This document shows, piece after piece, positions 26,233 to 35,228 of a DNA stretch of 64,000 bases (its first letter is position 1; each line of letters starts with the position of its first letter). The stretch is taken from NCBI RefSeq assembly GCF_004345245.1, contig NZ_SLUQ01000013.1, positions 94,658-158,657 on the forward strand, given 5' to 3'. The notes below the pieces were generated by a model that had not been told where the DNA came from, did no database searches, and saw nothing but the letters and a program-made list of their open reading frames with translations. Position numbers and translations under genes: made by a program. This DNA is from Rhizobium sp. BK251. GTDB lineage: Bacteria; Pseudomonadota; Alphaproteobacteria; Rhizobiales; Rhizobiaceae.

Positions 26233-26892
26233 TCAGTTCAGTGGCTGCTTGGTCTTCCGCAGATACGGCAGGACCGTGTCGAACGAACCGAAACGGGCGA
26301 TCGCGTCCTCGTTGGAAACAGCGGCCGTGATGATCACGTCCTCGCCCTGGTTCCAGTTCGCCGGCGTTGCGACCTGATGCTTCGCGGTCAACTGAATGGA
26401 GTCGATCGCCCGCAGGATCTCGTTGAAGTTCCGACCCGTGGTCATCGGATAAGTGAGGATCAGCTTGATCTTCTTGTCAGGACCGACGACGAAGACGGAG
26501 CGCACCGTCGCGTTGTCCGCGGGCGTGCGTCCCTCGGAGGACTCCCCCGCGCCGGCCGGCAGCATGTCATAGAGTTTGGCCACCTTGAGATCGCGGTCGC
26601 CGATCAACGGATACTCCACGTCGAAGCCGGTCGCGACCTTTATGTCGCTCTTCCACTTGCCATGGCTTTCGACCGGGTCGACCGAGATGCCGATGATCTT
26701 GACCCCACGCTTGGCAAACTCCTTTTCGAGGCCCGCCATGGTGCCGAGCTCCGTTGTGCAGACCGGCGTGAAGTTCTTCGGATGAGAGAAAAGGACGGCC
26801 CAATTGTCACCGATCCATTCGTGAAATTGTATCGTTCCCCGCGTCGTGTCGGCCGCGAAATCGGGAGCGATGTCGTTGATGCGTAGGCTCAT
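26233..26892 (-). CDS. 1-Cys peroxiredoxin (Prx6 type)
   Basis: This 219-residue peroxiredoxin has the peroxidatic cysteine in PKNFTPVCTTELG (C45). No resolving-cysteine motif is visible, and the extended C-terminal domain (HQVATPANWNQGEDVIIT) is typical of the Prx6/1-Cys group. It reduces H2O2 and organic peroxides in the cytoplasm using thiols. It stands alone, on the opposite strand to the FadR-type regulator, with a 440-base upstream region. No OxyR-like site could be assigned by eye. Confidence 0.95.
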   Translation of the reverse strand: MSLRINDIAPDFAADTTRGTIQFHEWIGDNWAVLFSHPKNFTPVCTTELGTMAGLEKEFAKRGVKIIGISVDPVESHGKWKSDIKVATGFDVEYPLIGDRDLKVAKLYDMLPAGAGESSEGRTPADNATVRSVFVVGPDKKIKLILTYPMTTGRNFNEILRAIDSIQLTAKHQVATPANWNQGEDVIITAAVSNEDAIARFGSFDTVLPYLRKTKQPLN

Positions 26893-27332
26893 GGTTGTTC
26901 CCTCCAGGTAACATGATCAGCGAAAAGGCTTGCGGCGCCCCGCCGCACGCCGGCGAAAGAGATGTGAATCTTCAACGAAAAGAAAAGTACTCGCCCACCT
27001 GCAAGGCTTCGCTTGCTAGGGCAGGCTCTTTACTGCGTTCATACCTTGAACTGGCAATCTCGACGTTTGGCAACATCTGCAGGGCCGAAGACAGTATCTT
27101 TCCTCTCACTCAATTTTCCACCAAATCTTGTCCATAAATCAAGCAGATTAAAGAGACGGTGATCTCTCCTTCAGGCAGCGCGGGAAAAATCCATTCTGCG
27201 GTGTGCAAGCGCCGGCTGGCCCAAGCGAGTTCACCAGCCAGGATGGCTGAGCGGCCCTTGCTGGGCGACGTGCAAGCCGCCCGCCGCCGAACCTCGAGTC
27301 GCCGACAGCTCGGCAAGGCATTTTGCGCCTCT
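26893..27332. other. Intergenic region, 440 bases, no convincing gene
   Basis: This stretch separates the peroxiredoxin start from the end of the SDR at 27333. It contains short open frames on both strands (up to 80 codons) without ribosome sites or recognisable protein features. The left third is AT-richer and presumably holds the peroxiredoxin promoter, read leftward. The right part may include the 3' end of the LivJHMGF-SDR transcript. I see no clear terminator hairpin. Confidence 0.6.
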
Positions 27333-28142
27333 TCAGCGCGCGTTCACATGAATGCCGCCGTCGACCATGATCTTTGCACCATTGATATAGGATGCGCGGT
27401 CGGAGGCAAGAAAGACGATCACGTCGGCGACCTCTTCCGCCTGTGCCCAGCGGCCGGAAATGATGCCCTTCTCCCGGCAGAATTTCTCCAGAAACGCCTC
27501 GCGTGATATTCCGGCGTTGCTGCCGGCGTTGTCCGCCCAATATTGCCGCCACTCTGTGGCAATCAGGCCGGGGATCACCGCATTGACGGTGATCTTCTCG
27601 GCGGCGAGATCCTGGGCCAGATAGCCGGTACCGTGATTGAGTGCTGCGTTGTTGAGGCCATGGGTCAAGGCCGGCGACCAGGTGGAGATGCCTGCCGCGC
27701 CGGTGACATTGACGATCCGGCCGCTGCCGTCACGCGGCATGAGCGGCAGGAAGTCCCGGATGACGCGCAGATAGCCGATCATCTTGATCTCGAGGTCGGC
27801 CCGCCAGTCGTCGTCCTCCCACAGAAGCTGGCGATCTTGCCGGCGAATGGCGCTGCCGGCATTGTTCACCAGAACATGGACCCTGCCGAAATCCGGGTGG
27901 TTTCGAACAGTATCGACGGCCTGCCTGACGGCACCCGCCTCGGTGATGTCGGTCGCGATCGGCAGGACGCGCACGTCATGTTCGGCGGCAACCTTCCGCG
28001 CTACGGCTTCGAGATCGGATGCGGTGCGCGCCAGAAGCACCAGATGGGCGCCTTCCCTGGCGAATGAGATCGCCGTCGCCTTGCCGATGCCCTTGCTGGC
28101 GCCGGTGACGAGGGCCACCCTGCCCTTCAGTCCGAGTTCCAT
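27333..28142 (-). CDS. SDR-family protein with altered catalytic motif (HxxxN)
   Basis: This 269-residue SDR has an intact cofactor motif TGASKGIG and NNAGSAIRR. At the usual YxxxK position it reads LTHGLNNAAL, so Tyr appears replaced by His and Lys by Asn. The C-terminal IMVDGGIHVNAR is normal. The protein is the last gene of the LivJHMGF operon, 12 bases after livF, so it is probably co-transcribed with the importer and the IclR regulon. It may use different catalytic residues, or bind cofactor without standard oxidoreductase activity. It could also be a ligand-binding relative. Confidence 0.85.
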   Translation of the reverse strand: MELGLKGRVALVTGASKGIGKATAISFAREGAHLVLLARTASDLEAVARKVAAEHDVRVLPIATDITEAGAVRQAVDTVRNHPDFGRVHVLVNNAGSAIRRQDRQLLWEDDDWRADLEIKMIGYLRVIRDFLPLMPRDGSGRIVNVTGAAGISTWSPALTHGLNNAALNHGTGYLAQDLAAEKITVNAVIPGLIATEWRQYWADNAGSNAGISREAFLEKFCREKGIISGRWAQAEEVADVIVFLASDRASYINGAKIMVDGGIHVNAR

Positions 28143-28154
28143 GGGCGTGCCTCC

Positions 28155-28878
28155 TCAGTGTACTCCCAGCATTGCCTGGCGGATCTCGTCATGGGCGATC
28201 GCGCCCTTCGACCGTCTGAATTCGCGGTGGATGCTGCCATGCGCCAGCACATAGGCGCGCGACGCGACATCGATCGCCTGGAAGAAGCTCTGCTCCGCCA
28301 TCAGGATCGTCATGTTGCTCTTCTCGCGAAGCTGGGTGATGGCGTTCAGCACGTCGCGCACGACGATCGGCGCAAGGCCGACCGAAGGCTCGTCGATCAC
28401 CATGATCTTGGGAGACGTCATCAGCGAGCGGGCGATCGCCAGCAGCTGCTGCTGGCCGCCGCTCATGGTCGAGGCGATCTGGTGGCGGCGTTCCTGCAGC
28501 AGCGGAAAGGTCTCGAAGCAATAGGCGAGGTTTTCGCGCATCCGGCCGCTGACGAGCGGATTGCTGCCCGCGAGCTTCAGATTGTCCTCGACCGAGATGT
28601 TCGGCACCAGCCGCCGCCCCTCGGGCACGATCGAAAGGCCGAGCCGGACGATCTCGTGCGGCGCGAGCCTGGTCAGGTCCGTGCTTTTGCCATCCCATTG
28701 CAGAATGATTTTGCCGGCGCTGGCGCGCACGAAGCCCAGAACGCAGTTGAGCAACGTGCTCTTGCCGTTGCCGTTCATGCCGAGCAGCGCAACCATCTCG
28801 CTTTCGTTGAGCTCCAGAGACACGTTCCTGAGGACAGAAACCGCGCCGTAGCCCGCAGACAGATTTTCAATGATCAGC

Positions 28879-28886
<8 letters not shown>
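28155..28886 (-). CDS. Branched-chain-type ABC transporter ATPase (LivF)
   Basis: This 243-residue ATPase has Walker A GMNGNGKST, signature MSGGQQQLLAIARSL, Walker B IMVIDEPSVG and the H-loop region MAEQSF. It is a LivF-class protein with a short C-terminal tail. It overlaps the LivG gene by eight bases. Although annotated as amino-acid uptake in many genomes, this transporter class also imports aromatic acids, amides and other small compounds. The catabolic genes of the same regulon suggest an aromatic substrate here. Confidence 0.94.
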
Positions 28887-29588
<702 letters not shown>

Positions 29589-29592
<4 letters not shown>

Positions 29593-30539
29593 GGGGTCAC
29601 CCTCCCCTGCCTGCGGGTGAAGAGATCCGCGATGCCGCCCGGCGCAAAGGCCACGAAGGCAATAAGGACCAGCCCGACGAACAGGATGTTGAGCTCCGAC
29701 GAGATGGTGACGGTGGCGATCTGCTGCGCGGAGGCAAGCAGGAGCGCACCGATCACCGGACCGGCCCAACTGCGCGTGCCGCCGATCAGCGGCATGGCGA
29801 TCGCGTTGAGCCCGATGATCAGGCTGAAGGCGGTCACGGGTTCGACGAAGGAGGTGTAGTACGGATATGGCGCACCGGCTGCAGCGAGCACGGCGCCGCT
29901 GAGCGCGCAGGCAAACAGCTTCAGGCGGAGCGTGGGAACGCCTGAGCATTCCGCCGCATCCTCGCTCGCCCGAACGGCCCGCAGTCCGCGGCCAACCCAG
30001 GAGATTTCCACCCAGCGCGCCAGTGAAACGCTGGCAACCGCGATCAGCAGCATGACCGTGAAGATATATTGCGAGGGCCCAGGGCTCCAGGCGGGCGGCG
30101 GCGGCCCATAGACGACCATGCCGCTTGCCCCGCCGAGAGCCGGGATGTTGTGGACGATGGTTTCGAGTACGACGACGAGGCCGAGCGTGGCGATGGCGAA
30201 ATAGACACCCTGGATGCGAAGCGTCAGGTATCCCATCAGCACGCCGAGAACCGCGCCGAGGAGGGCCGCCGCGAGGATGCAGAGCGGCAGCGGCAGCCCG
30301 AAGGCGGTGAAGAGGAAGGCCGAGAGATAGACCCCCGCCCCGAAGAAGCCGGCCGCGCCGAAATTAATATAGCCGGCATAGCCGCCGAGAATGTTCCAGC
30401 CGGCGGCGATCGTCACATATTGCAGGATGACATAGCCGGCAAAGAAATAGAACGGGTTCCGGATGAGCCATGGGGCGAGCAGGCCAAACGCGACGACGGC
30501 CACGGCCCCGACCAGAAACAGAAGGGAATTCTTCCTCAT
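29589..30539 (-). CDS. Branched-chain-type ABC transporter permease (LivM)
   Basis: This 316-residue permease has about nine hydrophobic segments. It shows the LivM-type features NILGGYAGYINFGAAGFFGAG near residues 50-70 and GRGLRAVRASEDAAECSGVP in the cytoplasmic loop that contacts the ATPase. The ATG at 30539 overlaps the LivH stop (ATGA); an upstream extension in the same frame is not homologous. It forms the channel together with LivH. Confidence 0.93.
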
Positions 30540-31417
30540 CGCGCAGCTCCGAACAGGCCCTGGGGACGACCGGCGAGCCCGAGGAGGAGGATCGCGAACG
30601 CAACGCCCGGCGACCACGAGGGGTTGAGGTAGGTTGATACCAGCGCCTCCGCGACGCCGATGATGATCGCGATCGCGAGGCTGCCGGGGATGGAGCCCAT
30701 GCCGGCAAGCACCACGATCGCGAAGACGCGGCCGATCTGATAGCGCCCAGCGAAAGGCTCGACCGGACCAACCATGATGAGCGCGGCACCCGCCACGACA
30801 GCAGTCGCGGTCGCAATCCCGAAGGCATGCCGCTTCACCGAAGCCGGATTCAGGCCCGCGATCGAGAGCGCCCGTTCCTCATGGGCGACCGCCCGGATTG
30901 CGGTGCCGGAATTCGTGCGGCTCAGATAGAGCCAGACGGCCGCGATCATCACCGGCCCGAGCAGCGCGGGGATCAGCAGGCGGTAGGGAATGGTGAGCAA
31001 GCCGAGCCTCAGGCTCGAACCGATATAGGGGACGTTGATCGACTTCAGTTCCGAACCGAAAGTGAGCGAAAGCAGGATTTCGATGACCAGCGAAAGGCCG
31101 AAGAACAATGTAAGGCTCTGCAGGACATTGGCGCCGCCCCTTCGCTCGAAGACACGCGCATAGAAGGCATAGAGCGCAACACCGAGGAGATAGAAGGGGA
31201 TCAACCCGATGATCGCAGCGGCAATCGGATCCAGCCCGAACTGTGCAAGGCTATAGACGAAGAAGGCGCCGGCGACGACGAGCGTCGGATGCGCGATGTT
31301 CGGTATGTGGAGGATACCGAATGTGATCGCGAGCCCGAGGGCAAGGCAGGCGTAGACGCTGCCCAGCAGAATGCCCGTGACTACGGCGTTCAGCAGAATA
31401 TCGATTGAGAGCATCAT
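30536..31417 (-). CDS. Branched-chain-type ABC transporter permease (LivH)
   Basis: This 293-residue permease starts LLNAVVTGILLGSVYACLAL, typical of LivH. It carries the coupling segment SGTAIRAVAHEERALSIAGL and the late segment VLAGMGSIPGSLAIAIIIGV. Two adjacent ATG codons (31417 and 31414) are possible starts after AAGGA. It follows the binding protein gene by 48 bases and is coupled to livM by a four-base overlap. Confidence 0.93.
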   Translation of the reverse strand: MMLSIDILLNAVVTGILLGSVYACLALGLAITFGILHIPNIAHPTLVVAGAFFVYSLAQFGLDPIAAAIIGLIPFYLLGVALYAFYARVFERRGGANVLQSLTLFFGLSLVIEILLSLTFGSELKSINVPYIGSSLRLGLLTIPYRLLIPALLGPVMIAAVWLYLSRTNSGTAIRAVAHEERALSIAGLNPASVKRHAFGIATATAVVAGAALIMVGPVEPFAGRYQIGRVFAIVVLAGMGSIPGSLAIAIIIGVAEALVSTYLNPSWSPGVAFAILLLGLAGRPQGLFGAAR

Positions 31418-31465
31418 GAGGTCCTTGAGCCGGCCTCTCGCCGGCTCTCTGGATCGGTTGAACGA

Positions 31466-32734
31466 TCAGCTGGCGCGTGCCGCATTATACGGTCCGGCAA
31501 GCTCGCCCGTCTTGAGCGACGGCGGATCGAGGATGACCTGATGGCCCGGATTGCGGAACTGCTCGAGGTCATTGCCCTTGATGTCGCGAAGCTGCACCAT
31601 CAGCACCCGTCGCTCCTTCCAGTCGCCGATCTCGTTGAAGGCGATCGGCCCGACGATGGTCTCGACGGTATTGCCGTGCAGATATTCCGCCATCTTGGCC
31701 GGATCGAGCGAATTCGATCCCTTGATCGCCGCCTCGGCAAGCTGGCCGGCGACATAGTAGAACGGCGGGATGTAGAAGCCGAGCGGATCGACGCCCTGCT
31801 GGACGGCAATCGGCGTATAGCGGTCGAAGAAGCCCTTGATCGCCGGCGTCTGCATCGTTGGTTCGGGCACGAATGTGTGCGAGTTGACGAGGCCGTTGAG
31901 CTCCGGCCCGAGCGAGCCCAGCAGCGAGCCGTATTGCGGACCGATCATCGCGCCACCGAAGATCTTCACCTTGTCCGAGATGCCGATTTCCTTGACGCCG
32001 CGGATGATGGCAGTGCTGTCAGCCGGATAAGAGGCGATGAAGATCGCTTCCGGGTCGGCGGCGTTGATGTTGCGGATGATGGAGGAGAAATCGCTGGTGT
32101 TCGGCGGATAGCTCTGGTTGAACACGACCTCCATGCCGTATTCCTCGGCAACCTGCGTGCCACCCTTCGCGGCGTTCTTGGAGAATTCCAGGTCGGCATT
32201 GATGATGGCGATCTTGGTGACGCCGGCGCCCTTGGCGAGGTCGAAGAAGCCGCGCGCCCAGTCACGTCCCGAATTCGGCCCCCACGGACCGCTGTGGAAG
32301 AACTTGTCGTGGCGGGCGACATCGTTGCCAGCAAGGCCGAACATGCCGATCATGAAGAGGTCGCGCTGGCGGATGAAGGGCATGACAGGCGCCGAGAGAT
32401 TGGCGCCATAGGGCGAGAAAAGGACGTCGCAGGCATCGACATCGACGAGCTTGGAGTAAATGGCCGGAACGTTCGCAGCGCTGCTCTGGTCGTCATAGAG
32501 AACGAGCTCGACCTGGCGCCCGAGAATGCCGCCGGCGGCATTGACGTCGTCACGCCACAGCTCGTAGCCGATCTGGCCGTTCTTGGTGCTGGCAAGCGGG
32601 CCGGTGAGCGAAACGCTCGCCCCAACGCGGATCGGCTTGTCCTGGGCGAAGACCCTGCTTCCCAATACCGCAGGGGCGGCAAGCCCCATGGCCGTGGCTG
32701 CCACGAGCCTGTGAAACTCACGCCTTGTCTTCAT
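31466..32734 (-). CDS. Branched-chain-type ABC transporter binding protein (LivJ/AmiC type)
   Basis: This is a 422-residue precursor. The N-terminus MKTRREFHRLVAATAMGLAA carries a twin-arginine pattern (TRREF) and a cleavage site near residue 30 (RVFAQ), so Tat export is plausible. The mature protein is a type I binding fold (IRVGASVSLTGPLASTKNGQ onward, with LVLYDDQSS). This class covers amino acids, amides, urea and aromatic acids. It is the first gene of the livJHMGF-SDR operon and is divergent to the IclR regulator, with a double palindrome in the shared promoter. Confidence 0.92.
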   Translation of the reverse strand: MKTRREFHRLVAATAMGLAAPAVLGSRVFAQDKPIRVGASVSLTGPLASTKNGQIGYELWRDDVNAAGGILGRQVELVLYDDQSSAANVPAIYSKLVDVDACDVLFSPYGANLSAPVMPFIRQRDLFMIGMFGLAGNDVARHDKFFHSGPWGPNSGRDWARGFFDLAKGAGVTKIAIINADLEFSKNAAKGGTQVAEEYGMEVVFNQSYPPNTSDFSSIIRNINAADPEAIFIASYPADSTAIIRGVKEIGISDKVKIFGGAMIGPQYGSLLGSLGPELNGLVNSHTFVPEPTMQTPAIKGFFDRYTPIAVQQGVDPLGFYIPPFYYVAGQLAEAAIKGSNSLDPAKMAEYLHGNTVETIVGPIAFNEIGDWKERRVLMVQLRDIKGNDLEQFRNPGHQVILDPPSLKTGELAGPYNAARAS

Positions 32735-32753
32735 AGCTTTTCCCTCCCAAGAA

Positions 32754-32787
32754 ATTCGCTAGACGAATAAATATTCGCATAACGATA
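32754..32787. promoter_or_regulatory. Double-palindrome operator in the livJ/iclR divergent promoter
   Basis: Two palindromic 15-mers of the form ATTCG-N5-CGAAT lie at 32754-32768 (ATTCGCTAGACGAAT) and 32773-32787 (ATTCGCATAACGATA, imperfect), separated by AAAT. The 19-base repeat distance puts both on nearly the same DNA face. The same arrangement recurs at 33736-33769. The preceding bases GAA are also shared. It is the probable binding site of the IclR regulator encoded at 32854. Confidence 0.72.
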
Positions 32788-32853
32788 GGCAGGAGGACTT
32801 GCGCTTGTCAATCCCGTGTGCGAACGAAATGGCACGCAGCAGGAGAAATTCCG

Positions 32854-33669
32854 ATGATTGACAGCAATTCGCCAGAGTTCGTCGATGCGCTGGCACGGGG
32901 GTTATCGGTCCTGGAGGCCTTTGACGCCAGGGATCCCGAGATGACGCTTGCCGAGCTGTCGCGCAAGGTCGGCATGTCGATCGCAACCGTCCGGCGCAAC
33001 ATACTGACGCTCGAGGCGCTCGGATTCGTTCGCCGGCACAACAAGCATTTTCTCCTCGCGCCGAGGATCCTTGCGCTCGGCTCGGCCTATCTCAACGCAT
33101 TCAATGTCGAAGAGGCCGTCACCCCGGAACTCCACCGCATCACTTCGCTGTTCGGCGACGCGGCGAACATGGCGGTCCTCGACGGGACCAACGTGCTCTA
33201 CATCGCACATCTTTCCGAGAGCCGCGGCGTGCGGCGCAACGCAAGCCTCGGCGTCACCTATCCGGCCTATGCGACGTCGATGGGCCGCGTGCTGATGGCC
33301 GCCTTGCCGGAGGAGGAAATCGATCGCTACTTCCATGCCTACACGCCGGTGAAGCTCACCGACTATACCGTGACCGAGGAGAAGGAGCTTCGTGACATCC
33401 TCGTCGAGACCCGCGCCAAGGGCTATTCCATTACGGTCGACCAGCTCGACTACGGCATCACCGCCCTCGCCGTTCCGGTCAAGGACAACAGCGGCCGCGT
33501 CGTCTGCGCGATCAATAGCTCCGGCTATACGCCCCGGCTGACCCCTGACGAACTCATCGAGCAGCGCCTGCCAGAACTGCGGCTTGCCGCAGGCCGGCTC
33601 TCACAGCTCTTCGGCCGTTTTCCGGCGCTGCTGCACTCCCTCGCCCCGGCCGGCACAGCTACCCGCTAG
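32854..33669 (+). CDS. IclR-family transcriptional regulator (PcaR/PobR type)
   Basis: This 271-residue regulator has an N-terminal winged helix (LARGLSVLEAFDARDPEMTL, with the recognition helix in MSIATVRRNILTLEALGFV) and a C-terminal IclR effector domain (SRGVRRNASLGVTYPAYATS, then VDQLDYGITALAVPV). The motifs are closest to those of aromatic-pathway regulators such as PcaR/PobR. The ATG at 32854 follows GCAGGAGAAATTCCG. It is placed between the importer and the enzyme operon, both preceded by the same double palindrome, so it likely controls both. Confidence 0.92.
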   Translation: MIDSNSPEFVDALARGLSVLEAFDARDPEMTLAELSRKVGMSIATVRRNILTLEALGFVRRHNKHFLLAPRILALGSAYLNAFNVEEAVTPELHRITSLFGDAANMAVLDGTNVLYIAHLSESRGVRRNASLGVTYPAYATSMGRVLMAALPEEEIDRYFHAYTPVKLTDYTVTEEKELRDILVETRAKGYSITVDQLDYGITALAVPVKDNSGRVVCAINSSGYTPRLTPDELIEQRLPELRLAAGRLSQLFGRFPALLHSLAPAGTATR

Positions 33670-33735
33670 GCGTCTCCTTCCCTCCCGATTTTTCACCTCC
33701 TGCCATGCCGGGGCTTGACACCCTGCCCTGTCGAA

Positions 33736-33769
33736 ATTCATTATACGAATATAAATTCGCTCAGCGAAT
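33736..33769 (+). promoter_or_regulatory. Double-palindrome operator before the aromatic enzyme operon
   Basis: ATTCATTATACGAAT (33736-33750) and ATTCGCTCAGCGAAT (33755-33769) are separated by ATAA. They match the operator at 32754-32787 in motif, in 15-base unit length and in 19-base period. The second unit is a perfect palindrome around CTCAG. It lies about 30 bases before the FMN reductase start, where it would overlap or adjoin the promoter. Confidence 0.72.
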
Positions 33770-33799
33770 ATATAGATATCGGCATGGGGGGAGGAATTC

Positions 33800-34375
33800 A
33801 TGTCGCGATTGAAAGTGGCGGTCATCGTGGGCAGCGCGCGCGAAGCCTCGCTCAACAGGCTGCTGGCGCTCACCATGACAAGACTTGCAAAACAGGACAT
33901 CGAGTTCGACTGGGTGAGGATCAATGACCTTCCGCTTTTCGACCAGGACATCCTGGATCGGGGGCCGCCGGCCGAGGTCGAGCGCCTCAAGGCGCACATC
34001 CGCCGCGCCGACGCGCTGCTCTTCGTGACGCCGGAGCACAACCGGTCGATTTCCGCCATGCTGAAGAATGCGATCGACTGGGCCTCGCGCCCGCTCGGCG
34101 CCAGTGCCTGGGCCGGCAAGCCCGCGGCGATCGCCGGCGCTTCCTATGGCCGTATCGGCACGGCGGCGGCACAGCAGCACCTTCGCGCAATTCTCGGCTG
34201 CCTCGACGTCTATGTCATGGGCCAGCCGGAAGCCTTCATCCACCTCTATCCCGGGCTCGTCACCCCCGAAGGCGAGGTGACAAACGAGGAGACCCGCCTT
34301 TTCCTGCAGCGCTACATGGACCGGTTCGAAAGCTGGACCCGGCGCTTCCTGCATGCGGCAAGTGCCGTCCAATAA
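33800..34375 (+). CDS. NADPH-dependent FMN reductase family protein
   Basis: This 191-residue flavodoxin-like protein has the FMN phosphate loop GSAREASLNR near residue 11 and the family motif PEHNRSISAMLKNAIDWAS. It reduces FMN, quinones or azo/nitro groups with NAD(P)H. As first gene of the aromatic operon it may supply reduced flavin, or reduce a quinone formed from the dihydroxy substrate. No flavin-dependent monooxygenase is encoded nearby, so a quinone-reductase role is equally likely. It starts after GGGGGGAGG. Confidence 0.9.
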   Translation: MSRLKVAVIVGSAREASLNRLLALTMTRLAKQDIEFDWVRINDLPLFDQDILDRGPPAEVERLKAHIRRADALLFVTPEHNRSISAMLKNAIDWASRPLGASAWAGKPAAIAGASYGRIGTAAAQQHLRAILGCLDVYVMGQPEAFIHLYPGLVTPEGEVTNEETRLFLQRYMDRFESWTRRFLHAASAVQ

Positions 34376-34406
34376 CCACCCTTCCGGAGCAACCAAGGAC
34401 TTCAGC

Positions 34407-35219
34407 ATGAAAATCGGCAAGCAATCATCGCCATACCAGGCGATCTGCACCTCCAACCCGGAGACGATCATCGTCCGCGGCCACGATCTCGTGGAAGATC
34501 TTATCGGCTCCATCTCCTTCACCGAATACACCTGGCTGCTCGTCGCGGGCTCGCTGCCGGACGAGAAGCAGCGCCGCATGCTCGACGCCACGCTGGTCGC
34601 TATTGCCGAGCACGGGCTCGTCCCGAGCGTGCAGGCGGCGCGCATGACGCTGGCAGCCTCGCCCGAGGCAGTGCAGGGCGCGGTCGCAGCCGGCCTCCTC
34701 GGCTGCGGGTCGGTCATTCTCGGCGCCTCAGAATCAGCCGGCGCCTTCTTCCGTGACATCAGGGAAGAGAAGGAGGCGAGCGGCGGTTCGATCGAGGCCG
34801 CGGCGGAAAAGCTGCTGCGCCGCTACAGGCAGGAAAAGAAGGTCATTCCCGGTTACGGCCACCCGCTCCACAAGGGCCACGATCCCCGCGCCGAGCGGCT
34901 GCTTGAGATCGCCCGCGAACTCGGCGTCGCCGGCGTCCACTGCCAGATCGCCAAGACCGTCGAGACGCTGATCCCTGAGATCATCGGAAAGTCCCTGGTC
35001 ATGAACGTTTCGAGCGCCATCCCCTGCGTCCTGCTCGATGCCGGCTATCCGCTGCTCGCGCTCAAGGGCGTTCCGCTGCTCGCCCGCACAGCAGGTCTGA
35101 TCGGCCACCTTCTCGAAGAACAGACCCGCCCGATCGGCTTCATCATGTCCCACGCCGCCGCTGGCGCCATCGGCTACGACGGCCCCGCCCCGGAAGGCTT
35201 CGTGGCAAACGAGAACTAG
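34407..35219 (+). CDS. Short citrate-synthase-family protein (citryl-CoA lyase-like)
   Basis: This 270-residue protein is related to the C-terminal two thirds of citrate synthase. It keeps the motif GYGHPLHKGHDPRAERLLEI (equivalent of the oxaloacetate-binding His) and LLDAGYPLLAL (likely the catalytic Asp). The first catalytic His region, normally HGGAN, reads VILGASESAG, so that His appears to be missing. Length and context fit citryl-CoA lyase-like enzymes that cleave or form a C-C bond in an acyl-CoA. The ATG at 34407 is chosen by homology start. It is followed, after 9 bases, by a CoA-transferase. Confidence 0.87.
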   Translation: MKIGKQSSPYQAICTSNPETIIVRGHDLVEDLIGSISFTEYTWLLVAGSLPDEKQRRMLDATLVAIAEHGLVPSVQAARMTLAASPEAVQGAVAAGLLGCGSVILGASESAGAFFRDIREEKEASGGSIEAAAEKLLRRYRQEKKVIPGYGHPLHKGHDPRAERLLEIARELGVAGVHCQIAKTVETLIPEIIGKSLVMNVSSAIPCVLLDAGYPLLALKGVPLLARTAGLIGHLLEEQTRPIGFIMSHAAAGAIGYDGPAPEGFVANEN

Positions 35220-35228
35220 GATCCGCAG

